DNA from: Fusobacteriaceae bacterium
GTDB lineage: Bacteria; Fusobacteriota; Fusobacteriia; Fusobacteriales; Fusobacteriaceae
NCBI GenBank assembly: GCA_900764925.1
Contig: CAAFPW010000041.1
Coordinates: forward strand, 1 to 64,000
Length of the DNA: 64,000 bases
Direction: 5' to 3'
Both the position numbers and the translations under genes were made by a program. The notes under the pieces were generated by a model. That model made no database searches. It had not been told where the DNA came from and saw only the letters and a program-made list of their open reading frames with translations. Numbering within the stretch: the stretch's first letter is position 1; every line of letters begins with the position of its first letter. Below, in pieces: positions 18,097 through 26,899 of this stretch.

Positions 18097-18969
18097 TTAT
18101 TTAACCTTATCAACTAAAGTTTTTAAGTACGCTTCCATTTCAGCTTCAGTTAAAATAAATGGATTTTTTTCTCCCTCTTTTAAATTTTGAACGATAGATA
18201 ATTTTTCATATCCTTCATCAGCAAATAGATGAGCTGTTAAAGAAACTAGAGCTCCTTTTTCAGTAGCAACTTTTGAGAAATATTTAGCTGATTCCTTATA
18301 TTTTTGTTGTAACTCCTTATCTTTAGGAACTCCTGTTCCTCCCCATAGTATAGCAGTGTACTCTTTTCCATTATCTTTTACTGGGAAAACAAGAGATATT
18401 CCTCCTGGAGTGTGTCCTGGTGTCTCTAATATTGTTACTTCAGTCCCACCTAAAGTAATTTTATCTTGGTCTTTTGCAAAAATATCTATCTCTGTTTTTG
18501 GTGCACGAGGAGAGTTTGCTCCAGTGTTTAAGTTATACATTAGATCTGTATCGACTTTTGTCAACACTGTCTTAGCTCCATATTTTTCTCTTAGATAGTT
18601 TGCTCCACCATAGTGATCTCCATGTCCATGTGTTATAATTATATATTTTAAGTTTTTAGGATCTAATCCTAATTTAATTAATCCTTCTTCTATTGTTTTA
18701 GCATCTTTATCATCCCACATAGCATCTATAAGTACTATTCCTTCTGGAGTATCAATTGCCCAAGCAACAACACTTACACTTCCAATACAATAAACATTAT
18801 CGAAGATTTTAGTAGGTTCTAAACGAGTATCATCATGTAGGTACTCCATCGGAGTTTTTTCTCTACCATCTATCATTCTAATATTTTTTAAGTCAGCTAC
18901 TTCACCAGCTGCTAAAAGAGAACTTACTAGAAAAAATCCAGCACATATATTTCTTAATCCTTTTTTCAT
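18097..18969 (-). CDS. Secreted metallo-beta-lactamase-fold hydrolase, B3-like
   Basis: This 290-residue protein starts at ATG 18969 (GGAGGT upstream) with a signal peptide (about residues 1-22, ending LLAAG). Zinc ligands are visible in THGHGDHYGG (HxHxDH), PGHTPGG, and a later His in SLTAHLF, a pattern closest to subclass B3 beta-lactamases and related hydrolases. Real beta-lactamase activity cannot be inferred from this alone; lactonase or another ester hydrolase is possible. It lies in the periplasm by prediction and is probably repressed by the MarR protein encoded next. Confidence 0.85.
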   Translation of the reverse strand: MKKGLRNICAGFFLVSSLLAAGEVADLKNIRMIDGREKTPMEYLHDDTRLEPTKIFDNVYCIGSVSVVAWAIDTPEGIVLIDAMWDDKDAKTIEEGLIKLGLDPKNLKYIIITHGHGDHYGGANYLREKYGAKTVLTKVDTDLMYNLNTGANSPRAPKTEIDIFAKDQDKITLGGTEVTILETPGHTPGGISLVFPVKDNGKEYTAILWGGTGVPKDKELQQKYKESAKYFSKVATEKGALVSLTAHLFADEGYEKLSIVQNLKEGEKNPFILTEAEMEAYLKTLVDKVK

Positions 18970-19002
18970 AAAAAATACCTCCAATAAAAAATCTATATCT
19001 AT

Positions 19003-19032
19003 ATAATAGTATGTATACATACTATTTGTCAA
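19003..19032 (-). promoter_or_regulatory. Promoter with 20-base palindromic operator before the metallo-hydrolase
   Basis: On the minus strand TTGACA (19032-19027) and TATTAT (19008-19003) are 18 bases apart. The spacer is almost filled by ATAGTATGTATACATACTAT (19006-19025), a perfect 20-base palindrome. Repressor binding there would block RNA polymerase directly. The MarR protein encoded at 17612-18022 is the obvious candidate. Confidence 0.75.
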
Positions 19033-19047
19033 GAAGAAATTTTATAA

Positions 19048-19100
19048 ATAAAAAAACTACTACAAAGAAATAATAAAATCATTACTTTATAGTAGTTCAT
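19048..19100 (-). terminator. Terminator after the riboswitch-controlled pilin
   Basis: AACTACTATAAAG pairs with CTTTGTAGTAGTT (13 bases with one G-U pair) and is followed by seven T on the minus strand. It ends the pilin transcript just before the metallo-hydrolase promoter. Confidence 0.8.
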
Positions 19101-19120
19101 CTTTAAAATCAATTATTTAA

Positions 19121-19642
19121 TTATTCATATTTAACTCTTACAGTTAAAGTATTGTTATACTCTCCTAGAGTCTTAGCTTGTCCAGCATCAATTTGCCCTT
19201 TAACAGTTAAATTAAGTTTTCCTTCATTATTCAAAGCATATGTAGTTGAATTAGTTGTAGCAGATTCATTATTTAATGAAAATTCTGGAGTATATAAAAC
19301 ATAATCTCCACTAGTATGTTTTAATTTTATAGGTTTTGTAACTAATGAATTTTCATTTCCTAAATTAGTTGTTCCTTCTAAAACAAACAATCTAACTGTT
19401 TCATTACTACTTCCTTTAACAGCTATCTTTCCAACCTTATCAGCATGATCTTTTACTTTCCCAGTTGGAACATTTCCAAAGTCTACTCCTTCAACTTCTA
19501 GCTCTAAAGCTTTTACTACATTAGCTTTTACTTCCATTTCTCTTGTTTGATATCCATATTTAGTATCTACCGAATCCCAAACTCCAGCATAACCTAAACT
19601 AAAAACTGATAATAATCCAGCCACAAGTGCTATTTTTTTCAT
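19121..19642 (-). CDS. Major pilin-like secreted protein
   Basis: This 173-residue protein has a signal peptide (1-19, ending SLGYA), an Ig-like pilin body with the motif DFGNVPTG near residue 55, and a C-terminal strand ending TLTVRVKYE. The same DFG start and VRV.Y end recur in the pilin at 29013-29522 and in the tip-like protein at 24554-25408, so all three look like subunits of one chaperone-usher fibre. It is a separate transcript with its own promoter and a c-di-GMP riboswitch in its leader, and it ends in a terminator. High expression as the main shaft subunit is an inference. Confidence 0.75.
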   Translation of the reverse strand: MKKIALVAGLLSVFSLGYAGVWDSVDTKYGYQTREMEVKANVVKALELEVEGVDFGNVPTGKVKDHADKVGKIAVKGSSNETVRLFVLEGTTNLGNENSLVTKPIKLKHTSGDYVLYTPEFSLNNESATTNSTTYALNNEGKLNLTVKGQIDAGQAKTLGEYNNTLTVRVKYE

Positions 19643-19678
19643 AAATATATCCTCCTCAAAAATTTATTTACTAGAAAA

Positions 19679-19748
19679 TTGCAACTGGCTGCCGTGTTTC
19701 CCTTAGGCCCTTTAGCTTTGCGTCATAGCGTTTCCACTACTTTGCCAA
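19679..19748 (-). ncRNA. Cyclic-di-GMP-I riboswitch (GEMM) before the major pilin
   Basis: The minus strand shows the conserved GEMM-I pieces in order: GGCAAA, a hairpin with a GAAA tetraloop (TAGTG-GAAA-CGCTA), GACGCAAAGC, GGGCCTA, and GGCAGCC followed by GTTGC. This is the c-di-GMP class I aptamer. It lies 37 bases upstream of the pilin ATG. I see no terminator between aptamer and gene, so control may act on translation near the GAGGAGG site. Confidence 0.93.
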
Positions 19749-19768
19749 TATTAAATTTTAACATAGTT

Positions 19769-19797
19769 AGTTTATCATAGTATCTATATTTTGTCAA
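19769..19797 (-). promoter_or_regulatory. Promoter of the riboswitch-pilin transcript
   Basis: TTGACA (19797-19792) and TAAACT (19774-19769) are separated by 17 bases on the minus strand, about 20 bases before the aptamer. This gives the major pilin its own transcript, separate from the upstream chaperone genes. Confidence 0.6.
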
Positions 19798-19812
19798 GTA
19801 TCATTTATTGTT

Positions 19813-20550
19813 TTATAAAGAAATTTTGCTATTATAGTATTCTTTCTCTTCTTGATCAAATATTTTTAAAGTAGCTTTTTTTCCCTTTAATCCTTCTTTA
19901 AGTGGAATAAAGATATTTATATTTTTTTCTCCAATTCTAGCACTATTTCCTAGCTTTCCACTATACTTATCTCCAGCTACTTCTATTTCATAAAAAAATT
20001 GTATTGAAGCATTTCCTTTTGAAATAGTTTTAAGTTGTAGATTTACCCCTTCTCCTTTATAAACATATTGCAAATTTTTTAACTCCCCATCCAATACTAG
20101 ATTTTCACCATAACTATATATAGGAATCAAAACTTCTGTTATAAATTGAAGGTTACTCTCTATACTGTTAGACTCTTTCTCTTTATTTGCAGTACTTTTT
20201 ATTTCATAAGGAATCTCCTTAAAGGTTAAATTACTTTTAAATTCTCCCTCTTTTAATCTTTCATCTGGTTTTACTCTAAATCTAACTTTCTGAGAAGCAC
20301 CAGGTTTTATTGAAACATTTTTAGGGAATATAGTAATGTTAGAATTAAGATTATAATCCTTTCCATACTCTTCATCTGAACTAGCAAATATCTCTATTCT
20401 TAAAGGTTGTAAAGTTTCATTTGTAATTGTTAACTCTTGAGTTGTAACTGTATTTCCTACTACTTCAAATCTAGTAGGATAAACACTAAAATTTAAAGCA
20501 CTTGCTAAAGTAGAAAGTAAAAAAATTCCCAACAATATAATTTTTTTCAT
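19813..20550 (-). CDS. Pilus periplasmic chaperone (PapD-like, two domains)
   Basis: This 245-residue protein has a signal peptide (1-18, ending LASA), then two Ig-like domains. The first contains FSVYPTRFEVVG and FPKNVSIKPGASQKVRFRVKP, the G1-strand region that donates a strand to pilins. The second runs from about residue 150 to the end. It would escort pilin subunits to the usher. It lies 8 bases after a paralogous half-length chaperone gene and is the last gene of the long pilus operon before the riboswitch-pilin unit. Confidence 0.82.
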   Translation of the reverse strand: MKKIILLGIFLLSTLASALNFSVYPTRFEVVGNTVTTQELTITNETLQPLRIEIFASSDEEYGKDYNLNSNITIFPKNVSIKPGASQKVRFRVKPDERLKEGEFKSNLTFKEIPYEIKSTANKEKESNSIESNLQFITEVLIPIYSYGENLVLDGELKNLQYVYKGEGVNLQLKTISKGNASIQFFYEIEVAGDKYSGKLGNSARIGEKNINIFIPLKEGLKGKKATLKIFDQEEKEYYNSKISL

Positions 20551-20558
20551 AATTCCTC

Positions 20559-20996
20559 CTATCTCTTTTCTCCTGTAACTCCTATGGCTATCTCAGTTAT
20601 AAATTTAAACTCGGTAGAAAATTTTTCACTCTCTTGAATTTTTTGTTTAATCTCTTTAGGTTTCTCTCTAAAAACAAGAAGACTTTTATATTTTCCCTTT
20701 TCTAAATTCTCAGTAGACTTTACTTTAAATCTTACACTTTGCTTTCCACCTGGTTTTATAGAGATCAGTTTAGGAAATATAACTATATTAGAATTTAAAT
20801 CTTTATTCTCATACCCTTCAGCTTTATCTAAATATATCTCCACTCTCAATGGAGAAGAAGTATTATTTATAATATACGCTTCTTTAGTTTCATTTTTAGA
20901 TAAATCCAAATCAAATTTTGTTGGTGCTATAGAAAAATTTAGTGAAAAAGTTGATATTGAAATAATAAAATAAAACAGTAATATTATTTTACTCAT
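20559..20996 (-). CDS. Single-domain chaperone paralogue
   Basis: This 145-residue protein has a signal peptide and one PapD-like N-terminal domain. It matches its downstream neighbour through FSIAPTKFDLDL, NSNIVIFPKLISIKPGGKQSVRFKVK and FKFITEIAIGV, then stops where the second domain of the full chaperone begins. It could be a decayed duplicate or a dedicated half-chaperone working with the full one. The reading frame is intact and the signal peptide preserved, which favours function. Confidence 0.7.
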   Translation of the reverse strand: MSKIILLFYFIISISTFSLNFSIAPTKFDLDLSKNETKEAYIINNTSSPLRVEIYLDKAEGYENKDLNSNIVIFPKLISIKPGGKQSVRFKVKSTENLEKGKYKSLLVFREKPKEIKQKIQESEKFSTEFKFITEIAIGVTGEKR

Positions 20997-21005
20997 ACCT
21001 TCCTC

Positions 21006-21911
21006 CTATATCTCAGCCAAAATCTTATTGTATTTTAAATATTTAAGACTTTTATTAAAATTCTTAAATCTATCTACAATTCCATCTTTAAATGGTTTCG
21101 CTTCCTTTATAAGCTTACCATCACTTGTGACCTCATTATTATTTTCATAAAAATTTATTTGTACAATCCCACCAGCTTTATCATAAATAATACTTTTTCC
21201 TGTTTTTAAGCCATTTCTATATGGAATAGTTACTTTTAAATCTCCCGTTTTATAATATAATCTCCAAATTCCCTCTCTCTTATTATTTTTATAATTTCCT
21301 TCAATTTGGAGAATATTATCTTTTGAAAAAATCTCTATTTTACCATCAAGATTTCCAAAGGAAAAATTTGCAACAGTGTCTAAAATATTTCCCTCATGAA
21401 AAAATACTAGTTCACCTTGTAAAAAACCATTCTCATAGTTGGCTCTTTTTAAAATATTTCCATTCTTATCATAATTAACTAAAGCTCCATAGAGTATTCC
21501 ATCTTTAAAAGTTTCATACCCTTCTATCTGTTTATTATCATAAAAATATGTCCATTGATTATTTGGCATATCATAGTTATACTCTAAAATAGCTTTATTT
21601 TCATTATTTGGATATTTTATTATCCATGTTCCATGTTTAATCCCTTCAACATAATTTCCAATATATTGGCATAATTCATTATCTATCTCTATTTTTCCCA
21701 TATATTTACCATTTTTTATTCCATCTCTGTATCCTTGTTCAATTCCTGTTCCAATAAACTTACCTGTAAAAGGGGTAGTTTCCCCTTTTACATAGGCTAT
21801 ATTATTTTTAACCACTTTATTATCTATGCTCTCTATCCTATCTCCAAAAATAGAGGAGGAAATGAGGAAATAGATAGTAAGAATTAAATTGAGTACTTGC
21901 ACTTTTTTCAA
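21006..21911 (-). CDS. Secreted MORN-repeat protein in the pilus operon
   Basis: This 301-residue protein has a signal peptide (about 1-23) and at least seven MORN-type repeats with the pattern G-x-Y-x-x-G-x-x-x-G-x-W/x-x-x-Y (for example YVEGIKHGTWIIKYP, YKNNKREGIWRLYY, YRNGLKTGKSIIYD). Such repeats are abundant in Fusobacterium and are of uncertain role, sometimes labelled YwqK-like. Here it sits between the usher and chaperone genes with gaps of 9-14 bases, so an accessory role in fibre assembly or at the cell surface is inferred only from context. Confidence 0.72.
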   Translation of the reverse strand: MKKVQVLNLILTIYFLISSSIFGDRIESIDNKVVKNNIAYVKGETTPFTGKFIGTGIEQGYRDGIKNGKYMGKIEIDNELCQYIGNYVEGIKHGTWIIKYPNNENKAILEYNYDMPNNQWTYFYDNKQIEGYETFKDGILYGALVNYDKNGNILKRANYENGFLQGELVFFHEGNILDTVANFSFGNLDGKIEIFSKDNILQIEGNYKNNKREGIWRLYYKTGDLKVTIPYRNGLKTGKSIIYDKAGGIVQINFYENNNEVTSDGKLIKEAKPFKDGIVDRFKNFNKSLKYLKYNKILAEI

Positions 21912-21925
21912 TTTTTTCCTCCTTA

Positions 21926-22351
21926 CTAATAGTTGTTGATTATATCATCAAGATAATCTTCATCAATATTTTCTTCTATATTAGTATCCACTGATTGAAT
22001 TTTCTCTTTTGTTTCTTCAATAGTTTCTTTAATCATGACTGTATCCCTTCCATCGAAATACTCTCCCTCTTCTGGATTTGTTAATTTTACATCTACCTCT
22101 AAAGTTTCAGGAGAGAAATTAACATTTTCCTGTCCATAATAGATAAACTTTACATTGTATTTTCCTGGAGGAACATCCTCAAAGAAGAATAAACCATCAA
22201 ATTCTGGGTCTATCTCCTTATAAATTTTTCCATCTTTTTCTAACTGAATAGAGGTCATAGATATATTTTGAACGAACTCTCTTTCTGTATATGCTTCACT
22301 GTTCCAAATATTTCCTGTTATCATAGATACAACCTCTATTGGAATATCCAA
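21926..22351 (-). pseudogene. C-terminal fragment of the usher, displaced by a frameshift
   Basis: This frame has no ribosome site of its own. Read upstream across the junction it continues as SANLKLDIPIEVVSMITG, which is the natural continuation of the usher C-terminus after LRVKTK. It encodes the plug-distal carboxypeptidase-regulatory-like domain (FFFEDVPPGKYNVKFIYYG) and an acidic tail. It is best regarded as the last 140 residues of the usher, out of frame by one base. Confidence 0.75.
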
Positions 22352-22353
22352 TT

Positions 22354-24561
22354 TTAAGTTAGCAGATTTTTTGTTTTAACTCTTAATTTTCCCTTTGAAT
22401 TTTTCATCATAGGATCAATAGAGTTTCTGTCTATATCTATTTCAAGTATCTCTCCATTACTATTTCCAGTAGCTATATACTCCCCTTTTTCATTAGAAAA
22501 GAATTTCCTGTTATCAACTATTACAGCAGCATTTTTAAGAGGGGTATCTCCCTTATCAAAAACTCCATTTCCATTTTTATCTAAAAATACTCTTCCTTTA
22601 ATTAGATAATTATTAACAGAAATCTCATTATTTACACTCTTTAATGGGTTAGATAAATCTATTACCTTTGTTACTTCTAATCCACTTCTTCTTGTTCTGT
22701 TCTTATCAGCATCTATATCATAAATTGTATGAGCTCTCATATTAAAAAAGCTTTCCAAATCTAAACTAAAGCTTAGTCCATATACAAATGTATCATCTTT
22801 AGTAGAATAGGTTCCCTGTACCCCTATATCTCCATAAAGGGAATTTTCTACAATCTCCATCTGCCTTTTATTTATTTTAAAAGTATATTTTTCATACTCT
22901 TCAAGATTATCTCTTTTTATCTCTCCATCTAAAATTAAACTTACTCCTCTTGAATAACTTAAGCTAGGGAAATAAGTTACTCCTTTTTTATCTCCTTCAA
23001 TATCATAACTCACTTTTAAAGATATGGCAATAGGATTGAGATAAGAGGTTGACCACCCTCCTATTATGCTTTTACTCTCAAAATCCTCATTATCCTCTAT
23101 GTAAATATTTTTAGAGAATCCAAATTCAAAGGAGTTATAATCAAAAGCTTTAAATAGTGAAATAGAATTATATTCTTTCATTCCACTATCTATATAAATA
23201 TATTTTGAATATTTTTCTTGTGAGAACCTTAGATCATAATCATATATTTTTTGGTTAATATTTAAATTATAACTACTCTCCTTCTCATTAGTTTCATAGA
23301 AATGGGAATAATTTATTAAAGTAGGAAATCTCTCCAATCTTGTGTTATATATGAAATTTCCCTCAAATATCTCAAAGTTTCTATCCTTTAAATCTGTTAA
23401 AGAATAAAATCCTGTTCCCAGAGTTAACTTATCAGTAAAACCGTAGTATATTTTTCCCATACCTTGTGGTACTCCATCTTTTTCAGTTTTTCCCCCTTGA
23501 AGAACAAATTTACTCTTTCCCTTTTTTAAAGCATCCATATCTCCCAAAGAATAGACTGTTCTCTCCTCTATTTTTCCATCTTTATAGTAAATTTTTAAAA
23601 CATATACGGAACTCATAATTCCATCAGTAACTCTAAACTCAAAATCTTTATCTTTAGGAACTTTATAATCTATTAAAATACTGTTTCTATAAAGCTCTAT
23701 GGAATCAACACCTTGTGCTTCCCCTTTAATTATAACTTCTCCGTTATCATTTTGAGAATAGGTATCATAGGAATCAAAACTCACTCCCAATAGATTTGTA
23801 TCTACTGATATAAAGTTTGGAGCAATTAACCCAATACTCCCTAACTCTAAATCATTGTCTTGAAATACATCTCTATAAGTTAAAGTTCCAGAATTTATCT
23901 CACTCTCTGGTTTTAAACTCCCAGAAAGATAAAAATCTCCCCAAAGAAGTTGTGTTCCATACTCATAAGAGAAATAGTAATCATTCTCTCTAATCTCATC
24001 TGTATCATAAGTTAATTTTAGTAATCCCGGTTGAAAAAATCTATCCTCCATTACTATATCATACTTATCTATTTCCTCTTCCTTAATTCCATCTAATCTA
24101 AGTCTTTCCAATCTACTTTTTTCTTTTTCCTCATATGGTAGTAAAAAATTTGCTTTTACATCTAAGGTCAATACAGATAGATCCAATCTTATATATTTTA
24201 AATTCAATTCTTTTATCAATGCTGAACTTTCTACATACATATCTTCATTCTCTATAAAGTAATTCTCTTTATTAAATTTTATTTTAATATTTTTATTTCC
24301 AATTTTACCTATTACTCTTTCTTCAACTAAATCAACTTCAAGAGAGTACAGCTCTAAAAAATAAAAAAATGAATTTAATCCTATATATATTTTATCTTCA
24401 TCTACATCATATTTTATCATATAAAAATCATTATAAAGCTTTTCAGCTCTAATTTGTAAATAGACATCTTCTAATCTTTCTGTTTCTATTTTAGAAAATG
24501 AATAATTAAATATTAATAAGCATAGGGAAAAGGTAACTAATAATTTCAGCCATCTATTCAT
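22354..24561 (-). CDS. Outer-membrane pilus usher (TcfC/CS1-like), frameshifted near its end
   Basis: The 735-residue frame has a signal peptide (about 1-23), an N-terminal domain, a long barrel of alternating strands (about 180-640) and a SpaA/carboxypeptidase-like domain (GRVFLDKNGNGVFDKGDTPLK). It would secrete and polymerise the pilins. It stops after LRVKTKNLLT, while the expected continuation lies in the next frame. One extra A in the six-A run at 22367-22372 would join the two into an 878-residue protein. It overlaps the tip-like pilin gene by 8 bases. Confidence 0.82.
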   Translation of the reverse strand: MNRWLKLLVTFSLCLLIFNYSFSKIETERLEDVYLQIRAEKLYNDFYMIKYDVDEDKIYIGLNSFFYFLELYSLEVDLVEERVIGKIGNKNIKIKFNKENYFIENEDMYVESSALIKELNLKYIRLDLSVLTLDVKANFLLPYEEKEKSRLERLRLDGIKEEEIDKYDIVMEDRFFQPGLLKLTYDTDEIRENDYYFSYEYGTQLLWGDFYLSGSLKPESEINSGTLTYRDVFQDNDLELGSIGLIAPNFISVDTNLLGVSFDSYDTYSQNDNGEVIIKGEAQGVDSIELYRNSILIDYKVPKDKDFEFRVTDGIMSSVYVLKIYYKDGKIEERTVYSLGDMDALKKGKSKFVLQGGKTEKDGVPQGMGKIYYGFTDKLTLGTGFYSLTDLKDRNFEIFEGNFIYNTRLERFPTLINYSHFYETNEKESSYNLNINQKIYDYDLRFSQEKYSKYIYIDSGMKEYNSISLFKAFDYNSFEFGFSKNIYIEDNEDFESKSIIGGWSTSYLNPIAISLKVSYDIEGDKKGVTYFPSLSYSRGVSLILDGEIKRDNLEEYEKYTFKINKRQMEIVENSLYGDIGVQGTYSTKDDTFVYGLSFSLDLESFFNMRAHTIYDIDADKNRTRRSGLEVTKVIDLSNPLKSVNNEISVNNYLIKGRVFLDKNGNGVFDKGDTPLKNAAVIVDNRKFFSNEKGEYIATGNSNGEILEIDIDRNSIDPMMKNSKGKLRVKTKNLLT
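22367..22372 (-). repeat. Six-A slip site at the usher frameshift
   Basis: On the coding strand the sequence ACA AAA AAT CTG ends the usher frame; a -1 shift on A AAA AAT, or a seventh A, restores SANLKLDIP. It may be a mutation, an assembly error, or a site of programmed or transcriptional slippage. Confidence 0.7.
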
Positions 24562-25408
24562 CGTAAGTTACCCTAACAATAAAACTCCCTTCATATTTTC
24601 CTACACTTTCCTCTTTTGTTTTACATACTCCTCTAATGAAAATTTCCCCTGTTTCTCCTTTAGAACTATTAGAGTTCTTTTTATTTAAAACTCTAGTTAG
24701 TTCTAACTTCTCTCCTTTCCTTTGATATTTTTCCTCAAAGGAAAGGTCTACTACCAAAGTATCCCCATACTTATTTTTTATAAATGTATTCTTAGGTATG
24801 CTCACTTTTACTACTTCATCTCTATTTCCTGTTATAGAGATAGTAGCAGATTTCCCACCATTTTTACTATCTAAAACATGTCCAGCTACTGCTGTTCCTA
24901 AGTCCATATCATTTACTTTTATATCCAATTTCTGTAATTTTTTAAAATAGCTCTCATCTAGTTTTAAATAGACAGGCTCTCTTCCCATTTTACTTTGAGA
25001 ATTTTCTATATAACCTAGTAATATCTCGTTATTTTTGGATTTCTCTCTCCAATTTACAATTAAATTTCCTTTTAATAAAATTTTTAACTCTTCTTTTAAA
25101 ACTTTTTCATTTATCCCTTCGAAATATATTCTATTTCCTACAACTTTAGAATTTCTACCTTCAACTTTTAGATTTTCTAATTTTATATAGCTGTTTTTTC
25201 CATCTAACTTGACATAAAAAAAGTCACTTTTTATTCTATTTTTATTATCTATCCAAACTTCTGCTTCAAAGGGTATTCTTGTTTCTAATTCCTCAATTAT
25301 TTCAGGTTTACTATAAAATTTATAAATCGCTGCTCTATTATGATAACCATAGAGATTACTTATTAAAAGAAACATCATAAATAGTATATTTATTTTCAAT
25401 CTCTTCAT
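24554..25408 (-). CDS. Two-domain tip-type minor pilin or adhesin
   Basis: This 284-residue protein has a signal peptide (about 1-21), an N-terminal beta-rich domain (residues 22-150) not recognised, and a C-terminal pilin-like domain starting at MDLGTAVAG and ending GSFIVRVTYDE. Two-domain subunits of this type cap chaperone-usher fibres and bind receptors; that role is inferred from architecture and position just before the usher. No sugar-binding motif is identifiable. Confidence 0.65.
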   Translation of the reverse strand: MKRLKINILFMMFLLISNLYGYHNRAAIYKFYSKPEIIEELETRIPFEAEVWIDNKNRIKSDFFYVKLDGKNSYIKLENLKVEGRNSKVVGNRIYFEGINEKVLKEELKILLKGNLIVNWREKSKNNEILLGYIENSQSKMGREPVYLKLDESYFKKLQKLDIKVNDMDLGTAVAGHVLDSKNGGKSATISITGNRDEVVKVSIPKNTFIKNKYGDTLVVDLSFEEKYQRKGEKLELTRVLNKKNSNSSKGETGEIFIRGVCKTKEESVGKYEGSFIVRVTYDE

Positions 25409-25422
25409 ACCTTTCCCCTTAG

Positions 25423-26877
25423 TTAATTAATTTTTAAGCTTTTATTATATCTCTCCATATCCTCTTCTTTAACTATAGAGTAATTCAACTCATGTTTGAT
25501 AGGAATATATAATACACTCTTATCAATCAAAGATAAAATTCTATCAAAAATTTGTTCAATATTTCTTGTATCTTTCTCTTGTCTCATCAAAGTTAAAAAA
25601 GGTAGTAATGCACTTATAGTCTCCTCATCTACTATATCATACATTATAATTTTTTCTAAACTTACAGCAGGAGAGTTTTTACTAATAGTCAGATTATATA
25701 TAGCTGTATCATAATCTTTTGAATATAATTTTTGATAAAAAGATACCATATTATGAGGTAATAAAGTAACTTTCAATCCAGCATCCTCTAAATCTTTCTT
25801 TACTTTTTTAGCAACTCTCATATTATATTCAGTATTTAAAACCATTATACTAATCTCTCTATCTTTCATTCCACTCTCATCTATTTTTTCCTTTGCCTCT
25901 TTCAAATTATAGATATTTTTGATTTTTGAAAGATTAGCTTTTATAATTTTCTGTGGGAAAAAACTATCTACTTCTTGAACTATTGCTTCTTTTATAGCTC
26001 TTTTCTCCTCAAGTGAATAGTTTATCTTACTTCCAAAAGTTAAAGCTATTGTATCATATATAGCTTCTTCTTTTACAATATTCTCCTCAGAAAGTAAATT
26101 GTACTCTCTGATTTTATCTATCTCCTCTTTATAGAGATCAAATATATAGTCTGTTTCTCCATTTAGATATTTTATTACCCTTTGATTAGGATTTAACTCC
26201 CAAGTGAAAGTTATATTTTTAAAACATTGTTTTTTATCAACAGAGGAGTTTTCAAAAAGTTCCAATTTTAGAGCTCCTTCATTAAAACTTTTCATATAAT
26301 ATGGACCTGTCCCATAAAGCTTTCCATTCTCCTCTTTTACTATACTTGCAATAGGATTTGATAAGTTTTTTATCAACATTCCATCTCTAGCATTTAGATT
26401 AATTATTAAACTATGATCATCTATAACCTCTACACCAATTATAGAGTTATAAATCTTTGTTATAATTCCATCTTTTTTCAATCTCTCTAAAGATTTCTCT
26501 ACATCCTGTGCTTTTAAATAAGAATTATCATGAAATTTTATTCCTTTTTTAAGTTCTAAATATAGTTTATTTTCCTCTATCCACCTGTAATTATCTAGTA
26601 GATGTGAGTCAATCTCGCCATTTCCATTTACAACGAAAAGAGTATCATACATTAAAGTTATTATCCTTTTAGAATAAGTATCTACCATTTTTATAGGATC
26701 GACACTCATTACCATTAGACTTTGTTCAACTCTTATCTCATCTTTAAGGGTGGATTCATCACTATATTTATATTCCTCTATAAAGAAAGTTTCATCTAAA
26801 ATACTATCACTTTCTGCTTTTAACTTGTTTGTAGAAAAAATTAAAAATAGAAAAAGAATTATATATTTTACTTTCAA
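25423..26877 (-). CDS. Orphan peptide-type solute-binding protein (SBP family 5)
   Basis: This protein of about 484 residues starts at TTG 26877 (GAGGGTGA upstream) with a signal peptide (KYIILFLFLIF). It has the family 5 fold of DppA/OppA: MSVDPIKMVDTYSKRIITLMYDTL, WIEENKLYLELKKGIKFHDNSYLKAQDVEKSLERL, then GTGPYYMKSF. No permease or ATPase gene is nearby. Its place between an SBP-domain HD-GYP protein and the pilin genes suggests ligand sensing or presentation rather than import. That is inference. Confidence 0.75.
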   Translation of the reverse strand: MKVKYIILFLFLIFSTNKLKAESDSILDETFFIEEYKYSDESTLKDEIRVEQSLMVMSVDPIKMVDTYSKRIITLMYDTLFVVNGNGEIDSHLLDNYRWIEENKLYLELKKGIKFHDNSYLKAQDVEKSLERLKKDGIITKIYNSIIGVEVIDDHSLIINLNARDGMLIKNLSNPIASIVKEENGKLYGTGPYYMKSFNEGALKLELFENSSVDKKQCFKNITFTWELNPNQRVIKYLNGETDYIFDLYKEEIDKIREYNLLSEENIVKEEAIYDTIALTFGSKINYSLEEKRAIKEAIVQEVDSFFPQKIIKANLSKIKNIYNLKEAKEKIDESGMKDREISIMVLNTEYNMRVAKKVKKDLEDAGLKVTLLPHNMVSFYQKLYSKDYDTAIYNLTISKNSPAVSLEKIIMYDIVDEETISALLPFLTLMRQEKDTRNIEQIFDRILSLIDKSVLYIPIKHELNYSIVKEEDMERYNKSLKIN

Positions 26878-26899
26878 TATTTCACCCTCTTCCCCCATA

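Noticed and set aside
21926..22351. An independent gene for a 141-residue secreted protein
   Set aside because: No ribosome site or signal peptide, and the frame reads back smoothly into the usher C-terminus.
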